A stretch of 64,000 nucleotides of DNA. It comes from Streptomyces zingiberis. Lineage in GTDB: Bacteria; Actinomycetota; Actinomycetes; Streptomycetales; Streptomycetaceae. Both the position numbers and the translations under genes were made by a program. Where the stretch lies: positions 92,857-156,856 of the forward strand of contig NZ_JAATEN010000015.1 of assembly GCF_012034935.1 (NCBI RefSeq). The letters run 5' to 3'. The notes beneath the pieces are model-generated. The model had not been told where the DNA came from. It saw nothing but the letters and a program-made list of their open reading frames with translations, and searched no databases. Below, in pieces: positions 8,449-18,100 of this stretch (position 1 is its first letter; every line of letters starts with the position of its first letter).

Positions 8449-8864
8449 ACGCGAACATGAACGCGAACGTGAACGCCGGCACCACCGACGGCGAGCGCGT
8501 CGTCCGGGACTTCCTGACGCGGCTGGGGCCGACCCCGGCCGCCGTCAGGAAGACCATGGACGCCTTTCTGACCGACGACTGCGTGTGGGAGAACCCCGGA
8601 GCCCCGGTGTGCCGGGGCAAGGAGGAGATCTTCGCCCTCCTGCCGGCCGACTTCGCCCGCCTGGAGGTCCGGTTCCGGCACCTGGCCACGGCGGGGGACA
8701 CCGTCCTGGCCGAGCGGATCGAGAACATGCTCCGCACCGACGGCACGCCCATCGCCCGGAACCTGAAGGTGATGGCGGCGTTCGAGCTGCGGGCCGGCCG
8801 GATCTGCGGCTGGCGCGACTACTACGACCCCACGCATCTCATCTCCGAGCGCCCGGACTGGTGA
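8445..8864 (+). CDS. Limonene-1,2-epoxide hydrolase family protein
   Basis: A 139-residue SnoaL/LEH-fold protein. The conserved ending WRDYYDP matches the family catalytic Asp/Arg segment. At the usual R-x-D position (catalytic Arg99 and Asp101 in limonene epoxide hydrolase) it reads ERIEN, so the aspartate is a glutamate. Epoxide opening is the family reaction, but the change could mean altered chemistry or a cyclase/isomerase role, as seen for relatives in polyether and terpenoid pathways. The GTG start overlaps the previous stop (GTGA); an ATG at 8457 is an alternative and the N-terminus is an NANxNAN repeat. The pathway epoxidase at 1509 makes an epoxide substrate plausible. Confidence 0.8.
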   Translation: MNANMNANVNAGTTDGERVVRDFLTRLGPTPAAVRKTMDAFLTDDCVWENPGAPVCRGKEEIFALLPADFARLEVRFRHLATAGDTVLAERIENMLRTDGTPIARNLKVMAAFELRAGRICGWRDYYDPTHLISERPDW

Positions 8865-8866
8865 TC

Positions 8867-10060
8867 ATGACGTACACACGAACGGATCTGTCCCGGCTCC
8901 GGGGCGAACTGGTGGACCGCGTCCACAAACTCGGGCCGGTCCTCGCCGGGGGCGTCGCCGAGGGGGAGCGGGAGCGGCGGCTGCCCGAGACCACGGTGCG
9001 GGCGATCGACGAGGCCCAGCTGAGCAGGGTGTGGACCGAGAGCGTCTACGGCGGGCTGGAGGCCGACGTCCGCACCATGAGCGAGGTCGCCAAGGCCCTG
9101 TCCCACCACTGCCCGTCCACCTCGTGGGTGGTCAACAACATCAACGGGTCGAACCTGCTCGCCGCGAAGTTCCCGCGGGAGGCCCGGGACGAGGTGTTCG
9201 GCGCCGACCCCGGCGCCAAGCTCGCCTCGGTCTTCGCGGCCACCGGCACCGCGGTGCGCACGGACGGCGGCTATCTGCTCTCCGGGACCTGGCCGTACGC
9301 CACCGGGATCCTGCACGACGACTGGACGATCCTGGTGGCCCGGGAGGTCGACGCGGACGGCGAGCCCGTGGGCGGGCTCTCCCTGCTGGTGCCCGCCGCG
9401 GACCTGACCATCGAGGACACCTGGCACACCGTCGGCATGCGCGCCACCGGCAGCCACTCCGTCGTGCTCCGGGAGATGTTCGTACCCGCGCACCGGGTGA
9501 TCGCCGCCGACCGGCAGCGGGGGCGGGAGAACACCACCGACACCGCGCTGCCGCCGCTGCTGCGGACCGCGGCGATCGCGGCCATGGGCGTCGTCTGCGC
9601 CTCCGTGGTGGTCGGCGTCGGCCAGGCCGCGCGCGCCTTCGTCGTCGACAAGGCGCCGGGGCGGGGCATCGCCCCCAGCCGGTACACCAGCCAGCCCGAC
9701 TCCCAGGCCTTCGTGGCCGCGCTGGGCAGGACGGCCCTGACGATCGACGCGGCCGAGCTGCACGTGGACCGGGCCGCCGAGGTGCTGGACGAGGCCGCGC
9801 GCGAGGCCACCGGACTCACCGACGCCGAACTCCGCCGCATCCGCGGGGACGTCGGCCAGGCGGTCAGCCTGACCACCACCGCCCTCGACGAGCTGATGTG
9901 GGCGCACGGGGCCGCCGCCTTCGCCGAGGCCAACCCCTTGCAGCAGTTCTGGCGGGACGGCAACACGGCCGCCCGGCACGCCCTGCTCAACCCGCGCATC
10001 GGGCAGGAGCTGTACGGCGGCGCGTACTTCGGGCTGGATCTCGTCGTCCCCAGCCTCTGA
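8867..10060 (+). CDS. Group D flavin-dependent hydroxylase (acyl-CoA dehydrogenase fold)
   Basis: A 397-residue protein with the three-part acyl-CoA dehydrogenase fold: a helical N-domain, a beta middle domain around GTWPYATGILHDDW, and a helical C-domain. It lacks a clear catalytic base for acyl-CoA dehydrogenation. Sequence style matches two-component flavin monooxygenases such as HsaA, IifC and XiaF. XiaF acts on an indole ring in the xiamycin indolosesquiterpene pathway, so this gene fits an indole-terpenoid reading of the cluster. Such enzymes need reduced flavin from a reductase, and none is encoded in the window. The start is only two bases after the previous stop; a GTG at 8861 that overlaps that stop is an alternative. 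Confidence 0.82.
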   Translation: MTYTRTDLSRLRGELVDRVHKLGPVLAGGVAEGERERRLPETTVRAIDEAQLSRVWTESVYGGLEADVRTMSEVAKALSHHCPSTSWVVNNINGSNLLAAKFPREARDEVFGADPGAKLASVFAATGTAVRTDGGYLLSGTWPYATGILHDDWTILVAREVDADGEPVGGLSLLVPAADLTIEDTWHTVGMRATGSHSVVLREMFVPAHRVIAADRQRGRENTTDTALPPLLRTAAIAAMGVVCASVVVGVGQAARAFVVDKAPGRGIAPSRYTSQPDSQAFVAALGRTALTIDAAELHVDRAAEVLDEAAREATGLTDAELRRIRGDVGQAVSLTTTALDELMWAHGAAAFAEANPLQQFWRDGNTAARHALLNPRIGQELYGGAYFGLDLVVPSL

Positions 10061-10235
10061 CCGGGCCGGGCCGGGTGCGGCCCGGACCGCGGCCGGGCGG
10101 GCCCCCGTCCGGCCGCGCGACGGGCCGCCCGGGGCCGCCCCCGGACCACACAGCCCAGCCGGCCGCCCACCCCTCCGTCCCTCCGCCCCTCAGCCCCCGC
10201 ACGGGCCCCGCCCGCCTCGTCCCCGAAGGATTCCC

Positions 10236-11054
10236 ATGGACTGGCTGCCCCCCTTCCTCATCCCGATGTCGCAGCCGGCACCGGTCACGGAGGGGGCGGC
10301 CGACGTCCCCGACGGGCTCTTCTGGGCCCTCGCCGGGCCGACCGCGATCGGCTGGGTCCTGACCTACGTGCTGGCCATCCGGCAGGCCGTCGTGGACGGC
10401 CGGGTGGGCATCCCCGCCTACATGGTGGCGGTGAACTTCGCCTGGGAGTTCAGCCTGACCTTCGTGCTGGAGCAGACGCCGACGCAGCGGCAGATCAACG
10501 TCCTGTGGCTGATGTTCAACTCGGTCCTGCTGTACCAGGCGCTGCGGCTCGGCCCGCGCGACTACCCGGCGATGCCGCCGCGCGTCTTCCGGTGGACCTT
10601 CGCCGGCCTGCTGGTGTGGGCGGCCCTGCTCGTCGTCGCGGGCGCGAACGAGTTCCACGACCTCGACGGCATGTACACCGGCATGATCATCCAGGTGCCG
10701 CTGAGCGCCGCGTTCCTGCTGATGCTGCGGCGGCGCGGGTCCAGTGTGGGGCAGTCCCTGCACCTCGCGGTCGCCAAGCTCGTGGGGTCGGTCTTCGCCG
10801 GGCTGACGGGTTTCGTCCTCTACCCGTCCCACCACCTTCTCCAGGTGCTGGTGCCGACCTACGTCGCCCTGGACATCGCCTACCTGGTGCTGCTGCGCAG
10901 GACGATGCGGAGGGAGGGACGGCCGCCGTGGTCGCTGCGCGGCCCGGCGGCGGCCGTCCCCGGGGCTCCGGCGGACACCGCGGGGGTGGGAGCCGGGGCC
11001 GGTACCGCGCCGGCCCGGGGCTCCGGCGCCACGTCAGATGACGCCGCTGCGTAG
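10236..11054 (+). CDS. Integral membrane terpene cyclase (Pyr4/PaxB type)
   Basis: A 272-residue membrane protein with about seven predicted helices. It carries the two acidic positions expected of Pyr4/PaxB-type meroterpenoid cyclases: a glutamate in NFAWEF (helix 2-3) and an aspartate in the last helix (ALDIAYL). These enzymes protonate the terminal epoxide of a prenylated acceptor and start polyene cyclisation. The C-terminal 40 residues are Ala/Gly/Pro-rich and probably disordered. GAAGGA six bases before the ATG supports the start. It is the last gene of the biosynthetic run, and its 3' end overlaps the convergent regulator gene by 21 bases. Together with the upstream epoxidase domain it gives the core of the pathway. 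Confidence 0.85.
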   Translation: MDWLPPFLIPMSQPAPVTEGAADVPDGLFWALAGPTAIGWVLTYVLAIRQAVVDGRVGIPAYMVAVNFAWEFSLTFVLEQTPTQRQINVLWLMFNSVLLYQALRLGPRDYPAMPPRVFRWTFAGLLVWAALLVVAGANEFHDLDGMYTGMIIQVPLSAAFLLMLRRRGSSVGQSLHLAVAKLVGSVFAGLTGFVLYPSHHLLQVLVPTYVALDIAYLVLLRRTMRREGRPPWSLRGPAAAVPGAPADTAGVGAGAGTAPARGSGATSDDAAA

Positions 11055-11675
11055 TGCGTAGGCCACCGCGTGGGGCCGGTTGCGCAGGTTGAGCCGGCGG
11101 GTGACCCCGAAGACGACCCGCTTGACGGCCCGTTCCGACAGGCACATCTTGTCGGCGATCTCGGCGGTGTCCAGGCCCTCCGACATCAGCCGCAGGACAC
11201 CGATCTCCCGGGGGGTCAGCCCGGAGTTGTGCAGACCGTGCGGCGAGAGCACCTCCCGCTGCATCCGCTCGACCTGCCGGAGCAGTTCGCCGAGGAGCTG
11301 GGCGGGGAGCGCGCCGCCACCGGTGGCGGCGGTCACCACCGCGTCCTCGATGCGCTTGCTGGTGGCGGCGGCCCGCGGCAGCACCGCGACAACGTTGCAC
11401 TCGACCGCCATGAAGAGGTCGGCCCGGTCGATCTCGGAGGGGATCAGCACCACCGGCACCCGGAGGGTGTTCTTGATCCTGCGCAGGAGGGAGGTCACCT
11501 CCACGGTCATCCGCTCCGCGACGACCACGGCGACATCCGCGGGGTCCGGGCGTTCCTCCGAGACGATCTCGATGTTGGGTGCGGCGCCGAGGTGACCGCT
11601 GACGGCCGATTGCGTCAGCGGATCGGGAGCCCGTACCAGTGCCTTTATCGCACGTGTCGCGGTCTTGGTGGTCAT
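11034..11675 (-). CDS. LuxR-family transcriptional regulator (response-regulator-like)
   Basis: A 213-residue regulator. The C-terminus is a LuxR/GerE helix-turn-helix (LTPREIGVLRLMSEGLDTAEIADKM, recognition helix SERAVKRVV). The N-terminal 120 residues resemble a receiver fold (DVAVVVAERM, VPVVLIPSEID), but I cannot identify a full acidic pocket, so phosphorylation is uncertain. GGAGGTTCACC before ATG 11675 fixes the start. It converges on the terpene cyclase with 21 bases of 3' overlap. It is probably the pathway-specific regulator, together with the LuxR gene entering the window at base 1. Confidence 0.9.
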   Translation of the reverse strand: MTTKTATRAIKALVRAPDPLTQSAVSGHLGAAPNIEIVSEERPDPADVAVVVAERMTVEVTSLLRRIKNTLRVPVVLIPSEIDRADLFMAVECNVVAVLPRAAATSKRIEDAVVTAATGGGALPAQLLGELLRQVERMQREVLSPHGLHNSGLTPREIGVLRLMSEGLDTAEIADKMCLSERAVKRVVFGVTRRLNLRNRPHAVAYALRSGVI

Positions 11676-12128
11676 GGTGAACCTCCGGAGGGGGGCGGCG
11701 TGTTCGTCGAGGCATTCCGTCGCGATGCCGGACGCGATCGTGGCAATTCCCGAGCCGAACGGCTGAGTGGCGTGAATGCGCCCGCTCAGCGTGTCCGTAA
11801 CAGACTTCTGGACCGTCCGGGGTATTCGGGCTGTTCGGGCCGGTCGCGGGACGGGGCCGGGCAGATGCCCACGCTGCGCCTTTCCGGGCCGTGCATTTCC
11901 GGTGAAGCGACGGGACCGCGCCGGTGAACGGCCGTCACCCGAAACATCGTTGTCATCCTGTGCATATCCGGCGGTGCGCCGCACTGTGCCAGCACGTGTG
12001 AACTCCCCGAGAGTGGCCTGCTAGGGCAGTGACCATCGGAAACGAACGATGGAATAACCATAGCCGGGCCGACTTTCGGGGAGCCGGGTGATCGAGTCGT
12101 TCGTGTTCTCCCGAGGGGAATCCCTCAC
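11676..12128. other. Intergenic region between regulator and dxs-ispG relic
   Basis: 453 bases without a supported gene. The part around 11935-12060 is less GC-rich than its surroundings. It holds an inverted repeat CCATCG-8-CGATGG (12033-12052), a candidate operator for the LuxR gene. A short hairpin (GAGGG-GAAT-CCCTC, 12113-12126) lies just past the relic's stop codon. Confidence 0.5.
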
Positions 12129-13315
12129 TCAGCCGGCGACGACGGTCACACGGCCGCCTCCGGCGGGTTCCACCGTCCCGGCGAGGGCCATGGCCTCTTC
12201 GGCGAGGGGCTCGACGATCTTCGATTCCGGGACGGTCCCGATGGCCTCGCCCTTGACGAAGATGTTCCGGTCCAACTCTCGGCCGAGGGACGTCGCGTCG
12301 AGGCGGACCACCGGGTGCGGCCCGCCCCTGGCCGGTCCCGGGGCGCCGGTGACCGCGCGCTGTTCGGCGATGCCCCCGTCGACGACCCGGTCCGGGAACC
12401 GCTCGGCGAAGCCGCGCGGGCCGGCCGGTCGCAGCGTCGCCGCGGTCAGCGCGACGACGTCCGGCCGGCCGGCGGGCGGCCCGTCACGGGGCCGAGGACC
12501 CCGATGCCGTGCAGGGGGCCGGACCGGTCGTTCTCCGCCGGGGCGTAGCCGCGGTCCTTCCCGGTGACGCGGTGGACGAGGACCGGCTGGTCCAGCCCCG
12601 CCGCGAGACGGCAGGCCAGCTCGGTGGCGGCGATGTCGTGTCCGTCCACCGGGCCGAGGTAGGCGAAGCCCATGGACTCGAAGAGGTTGGGCCCCCGGAG
12701 CCGGCAGCGGCGCAGCGCGGCCAGATGCTCGCCGACCCCGCCGACCCCGCCGGCCCCGCCGGCTGTGGGGCTGTGGCTGCTGCCGTTGTCGTTGAGGACC
12801 ACCACCACGGGCTGCCCGCCGCCGCCGAGGGTGTTCATGGCCTCCCAGGCCGTGCCGCCGGTCAGCGCGCCGTCCCCGATGACCGCGACCACGTGGCGGT
12901 GTTCCTCGCCGGTCAGCCGCCGCGCCTCGGCCAGGCCACCGGCGCAGGAGAGCGAGGTGGAGGCGTGCGGGTTCTCCACGAGGCCGTGCGGGGACTCCGC
13001 GCGCGACGGGTGACCGGCGAGCCCTCCGGCCGCGTGGAGCGGGTCGAAGCCGGACTGCCGGCCGGTGAGGATCGTGTGGACGTCGGCGTGGTGCCCGGTG
13101 CCGAACAGGATGTGGTCCGCCGGGGAGTCGAAGACGCGGTGCAGGGCGATGGTCAGTTCGACCATGCCGAGGGCCGGGCCGAGACGCCCGCCGGTGGCGC
13201 GGGCCTTGTCGATCAGGAACTCCCTGATCTCGCGTGCCAGCGCGGGCAGTTCCTCCGGAGGCAGTTCCTTGAGTTCCTGGGGGCCGGTGACCCGGCCGAG
13301 CACACTGGATGACAT
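12129..13315 (-). pseudogene. Chimeric relic: 5' dxs fused to 3' ispG, with frameshift
   Basis: From ATG 13315 (GAGGAGG three bases upstream) about 285 residues match the N-terminal part of 1-deoxy-D-xylulose-5-phosphate synthase: HADVHTILTGRQ, GHPSRAESPHGLVENPHAS, the TPP motif GDGALTGG and NDN. The segment that follows NDN is shortened. Near 12461 the frame shifts. In the next frame DXS homology resumes (DVVALTAATLRP, FPDRVVDGGIAEQ with R in place of the usual H) and then stops. The last 45 residues, IFVKGEAIGTVPESKIVEPL and onward, are the C-terminus of IspG (HMBPP synthase), reached without any of IspG's catalytic part. So two MEP-pathway genes were joined by a deletion and then decayed. 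No functional enzyme can be made. A sequencing error could explain the frameshift but not the chimera. Confidence 0.88.
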
Positions 13316-13780
13316 GTTCCTCCTCGCTCAGCTGGAACGGACGTCGGCCGTCCGCCGGGCGTCACCGCGCAAGGGCGAGGGGAGATCGAAGGTCACGGTC
13401 TCCCGGCGATCTCCCGCTCCTCGACATGGCCCGGCCCGTTCCACGATCGCGACGGCCCTCTCGGCCCCGCGCGGAAGGAGCGGGGGCCGGCCGGCGGGGC
13501 CCGGCGGACGGCCTCGGTCTCCGCATGTCCGTACGAGCTCCCCTCCGCCATGGCCAGGACGGTACGGAGGGCGGTCCGCCCGTACCACGGCGGTTCCCAC
13601 CTTCCGGAACGATGGTGGCCCAGGGAGCGGAGAGGGTCGAGCCCCGGCGGCACCGGGCCCGCCGAAAGGGCCCACCTGAAAGCACCCACGGGACAGCACC
13701 GCGGAACGATCTTGAGTGCGCGGCCCCGGCACAGGTAGGCATGGACCCGTTGGTGTGTGCTCGGCGACGGGAGCATCACG
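13316..13780. other. Divergent intergenic region, dxs relic / IclR gene
   Basis: 465 bases with no supported gene; short frames here have no recognisable product. It should contain the promoter of the IclR gene and the former promoter of dxs. No clear -35/-10 pair was found. Confidence 0.4.
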
Positions 13781-14599
13781 GTGGACGGTGAACGGCATCC
13801 TCAGGCGCCACGCCCGGGCGCGGCGGCCGGCACGATCGTGCCGCCGGCCGGGCCCGGAGCCGTGGGCGGCCCCCTGCGCAAGGCGCTCACCGTGCTCGAA
13901 GCGCTGGCGGAGGCGTCGCGGCCGCTGACCCTGTCGGAGCTGTCACGCCGGGTCGACCTGCCCAAGTCGACACTGCACCGGCTGATGCGGTCGCTCACCG
14001 ACATCGGACTCGCCGTCCGGCGCGAGTCGAAATCCTACGAGCTGGGCAGTTACCTGTCCCGGCTGGCGGCCACGGGCGGCCCCACCGGGGCGCAGCGGCT
14101 CAGCTACCCCGTCACGCCCTTTCTGCTCGAACTGTTCCAGCGCACCCACCGGATCGTGAGCCTCGGCATCCTGTCGGGGACGAGGGTCCAGCACGTCGGG
14201 ACCCTCTACGGGCAGGAGCACCTCCGCCTCGCGATGGCGCTGCGCCGCCCGGTCCCGGCGCACGCGTCCGCGCCGGGCAGACTCCTCCTCGCCCTCTCCC
14301 GGCGGGACCCCGCGGAGCTCCTTCCTCCGCCGGCGGGGGCCACCGGCCCGGCCCGCGCCCGGGCGGACGAGATGCGGCGCGAGTTCGACCGCATCCGGCG
14401 GACCGGGCCGGCCTGTGCCCGCAACGAGTGGATCCCCGGCCTGGTGGAGCTGGCCGCCCCGGTCCGGCTGGGGAAAGCGGGCCCGATGGCCGCGGTCGTC
14501 GTCGGTGACACGGGGAACGCCCGGGACCTGCGCGGCGTGACGCGTTCCCTGCTCGGCACCGTCGACGCCATCGAACAGCAGCTGGCCGACGCCCGCTGA
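13781..14599 (+). CDS. IclR-family transcriptional regulator
   Basis: A 272-residue regulator. A winged helix-turn-helix (LRKALTVLEALAEASRPLTL, then SRRVDLPKSTLHRLMRSL) is followed by the IclR effector-binding domain (HRIVSLGILSGTRVQHVGTLYG ... AHASAPGRLLLALS). IclR proteins usually respond to small carbon metabolites and control nearby catabolic or transport genes. GTG 13781 is chosen because GGGAG lies eight bases upstream; GTG 13757 is also in frame. Candidate targets are the exporter at 15113 or, formerly, the MEP genes at 12129-13315. There is no direct evidence for either. Confidence 0.88.
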   Translation: MDGERHPQAPRPGAAAGTIVPPAGPGAVGGPLRKALTVLEALAEASRPLTLSELSRRVDLPKSTLHRLMRSLTDIGLAVRRESKSYELGSYLSRLAATGGPTGAQRLSYPVTPFLLELFQRTHRIVSLGILSGTRVQHVGTLYGQEHLRLAMALRRPVPAHASAPGRLLLALSRRDPAELLPPPAGATGPARARADEMRREFDRIRRTGPACARNEWIPGLVELAAPVRLGKAGPMAAVVVGDTGNARDLRGVTRSLLGTVDAIEQQLADAR

Positions 14600-15112
14600 T
14601 CAGGCCGCTGGCTCCTGCCCCTGCCCCTGCCCCTGCCCCCTGCCCCCTGCCCCCTGCCGGGGGAGCCCAGCCGGTGGGGTACTGCCCGCGCGTGATCCCG
14701 TCCGGTGGGGAACCGTCCGCTCCCGGGCGGGGCGCCGCCCCCGGGCCGGTCCGCGCGTCCCGCCCCTGACGTCTGCGCCCCCTGACGTCCCCGCCGCACG
14801 ATCCGCGCCGCCCGGCCGCCCGGCCGCGCGGCGGGAGGCGCGGGGCCGGGGCGGGGCGGGGAAGCGGCCGGCCGCCCGACGTCCCCCGCCCGCCGCCCGC
14901 CGCCCGCCGCCCGCCCTCGCCCCGATGACCCGCCGCCCCGCCGGGTCCCGGCCGTCCTCCGCCGGAACGCCCAGGACCTGCGGCGGAGCCGGGGCTGGTT
15001 CATATTGCGTACATACGCGCGAAACAAAAGCGGCCGCCCGGGGTGTTCTCGTTCCTGGTGCCCGGGAGAGCCGTGGCGCCGTACGACGAGTGGGGACGAC
15101 GGAGGTCTATCG
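14600..15112. other. Intergenic region with simple repeat and palindrome
   Basis: 513 bases without a gene. It starts with a CCCCTG/CCCCCTG tandem repeat (14609-14657), continues in extremely GC-rich sequence and ends in an AT-richer patch. That patch contains the palindrome GCGTA-CA-TACGC (15007-15018), about 95 bases before the exporter start. It is a plausible operator for a TetR-, MarR- or IclR-type regulator. Confidence 0.55.
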
Positions 15113-18100
15113 GTGAGCGGCACGGCGGCGGAGGCGGGGGTCCGGGGCGGCGGCACGGCCGGGGGGCCGGGCGAGCCCGGCGGTCCGGAGCGCCCGGACC
15201 GGCCGGAGGGCCCCGGCAGCCCGGGAGGCCCGGCAGGCTCCGGTGACGCCGGCCGGCCGGAGGGCCCGCGGGGGCCGGGCGGGGGCCGGGGGGAGCCGGC
15301 CGCGCGGGACGAGCCCGGCGCGTCCGGGGAGCCCGCGCGCGGCTGGGCGCGCCGGCTCACCGGCTACGCCTGGCGCTACCGCCGCAACGTGCTCCTCTCG
15401 CTCGGCGCCTCGCTCGGCGGGATGGCCGTCATGGCGCTGGTCCCGCTGGTCACCAAGCTGATCATCGATGACGTGGTGGTCAGCCACAACCGGCCGATGG
15501 GCCCGTGGGTGGCGCTGCTGATCGCCGCCGCCGTCGTCGTCTACGTCCTCACCTACGTCCGCCGCTTCTACGGCGGACGGCTCGCGCTCGACGTCCAGCA
15601 CGATCTGCGGACCGACATGTTCCGCTCCCTGGTCCGGCTGGACGGGCGGCGCCAGGGTGAGCTCTCCACCGGTCAGGTCGTCGGCCGGGGCACCAGCGAC
15701 CTCCAGCTGATCCAGGGGCTGCTGTTCATGCTGCCCATGATGATCGGCAACATCCTGCTCTTCCTGATCTCGCTCGCCGTGATGGTGTGGCTGTCGCCGC
15801 TGCTCACCCTGGTCGCGCTGGCCATGGCCCCGGCCCTGTGGTTCATCGCCGACCGCAGCCGCAAGCGCCTCTTCCCCGCCACCTGGTACGCGCAGGGGCA
15901 GGCGGCGGCCGTCGCCGGCGTGGTGGACGGGGCCGTCACCGGTGTCCGCGTGGTCAAGGGGTTCGGGCAGGAGGAGCAGGAGACCGGGAAGCTGCGCGAG
16001 GTCAGCCGCAAGCTCTTCGCGGGGCGGATGCGCACCGTCCGGCTGAACTCCCGCTACACCCCCGCCTTGCAGGCCGTGCCCTCCCTGGCCCAGGTGGCGA
16101 TGCTCGCGCTGGGCGGCTGGATGGCCACCCGGGGGCAGATCACCCTCGGCACCTTCGTCGCGTTCTCCACCTACCTCGCCCAGCTCGTCGGCCCGGTGCG
16201 GATGCTGACCATGGTGCTCACCGTCGGCCAGCAGGCGCGCGCCGGCGTCGAGCGGGTGCTGGAGCTGATCGACACCGAGCCCGCCATCCGTGAGCGGCCC
16301 GGCGCCCGGGAACTGCCCGCGGACGCGCCCGCGACCGTCGAGTTCGACCGGGTGACCTTCGGCTACGAGCCCGGCCGCCCCGTCCTGGCGGACTTCTCGC
16401 TCCGCATCGGCCAGGGCGAGACCGTGGCCGTCGTCGGCGCCTCCGGCAGCGGCAAGTCCACCCTTTCCCTGCTGCTGCCCCGCTTCTACGACGCGACGGA
16501 CGGCGCCGTGCGCGTCGGCGGGCACGACGTCCGCGAGCTGACGTTCGACTCGCTGCGGGCCGCCGTGGGCCTCGTCCCCGAGGACAGCTTCCTCTTCTCC
16601 GACACCGTCCGCGCCAACATCGCCTACGGGCGCCCCGACGCCACCGACGAGCAGGTCCGCGCCGCCGCGCGCGCCGCCATGGCCGACGGTTTCATCGAGG
16701 CGCTCCCCGAGGGGTACGACACCAAAGTCGGCGAGCAGGGCCTCACCCTCTCCGGCGGGCAGCGCCAGCGGGTCTCCTTGGCCCGCGCCATCCTCACCGA
16801 TCCCCGGCTGCTCGTCCTGGACGACGCCACCTCCGCCGTCGACGCCCGCGTGGAACACGAGATCCACGAGGCGCTGCGCGGGGTGATGGCCGGCCGCACG
16901 ACGCTTCTCATCGCGCACCGCCGCTCCACCCTCGCCCTCGCCGACCGGATCGCCGTCCTGGACCGCGGCCGGCTGTCGGACGCCGGCACCCACGAGGAGC
17001 TGGAGCGGCGCTCCCCGCTCTACCGGCGGCTGCTCACCGACCCCGACGAGCTGGGCGGCGTCGACCGCGACCCGGTGGCCGGGCTGCGGCGGGACGCCCC
17101 CGGGACGGAGACGGCCCGGGCCGGGACCGAGCGCGAGCCGGACTTCGAGGCCGAGCTGGACGCCGAGGCGGAGATGGGCGCCGAGCCGGTCAGTGCCCAC
17201 CGGCGGGTCCCGGAGCGGGTCACCCCCGAGCTGTGGCGGCGCGCCGAGGAGACCGCCCGGACGGAGGAATCGGAGGGGCCGGAGGGCCCGGAGAAAACGG
17301 AGGGGTCGGGGGGAACGGCGAAGGCGGGCCCGGCGCGGGCCGGCGCCGGCCGCCCCGCCCCGGCCCCGGCGGGCGGCCCCGGGATCGCCGCCGCGATGGC
17401 CGGGATGCCCGCCACCCCGGAGCTGCTGGCGAAGGTCGCCGCGCTGCCGCCCGCCACGGACACCCCGGACGTGGACGAGGAACGCGCCGCCCAGCCCGAA
17501 CGCGAGTACGGGCTGCGCCGGCTGCTGCGCGGCTTCGGCCGCCCCCTGCTGCTGGCCCTCGGACTGGTCACCGTGGACGCGGGGGCCGGGCTGCTGCTGC
17601 CGATCCTCATCCGGCACGGCATCGACGACGGCGTGCAGCGGCTGGCGCTCGGCGCGGTGTGGGCGGCCTCGGGGCTGGCGCTGCTCGTCGTCCTCGCCCA
17701 GTGGGCGGCGCAGGCCGGGGAGGTGAGGATGACCGGCCGCACCGGCGAACGCATCCTCTACAGCCTCCGCGTCAAGATCTTCGCGCAGCTCCAGCGGCTC
17801 GGGCTCGACTACTACGAGCGCGAGCTGACCGGCCGGATCATGACCCGGATCACCACCGACGTCGACGCCCTCTCCACCTTCCTCCAGACCGGCCTGGTCA
17901 CCGCGCTGGTCTCCCTGGTGACCTTCTCCGGCATCCTCGTCGTGCTGTTCGTCCTCGACGTCGAACTGGCGCTGGTGGTCTTCGCGACGCTGCCCCTGCT
18001 GGCGGTGGGCACCGTGTTCTTCCGGCGGCGCAGCGTCGCGGCGTACGAGCTGGCGCGGGAGCGGGTCAGCGCCGTCAACGCCGATCTCCAGGAGGGGGTC

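Noticed and set aside
14609..14657. CCCCTG repeat as a structured RNA or attachment site
   Set aside because: Simple slippage repeat without flanking integrase or tRNA gene.
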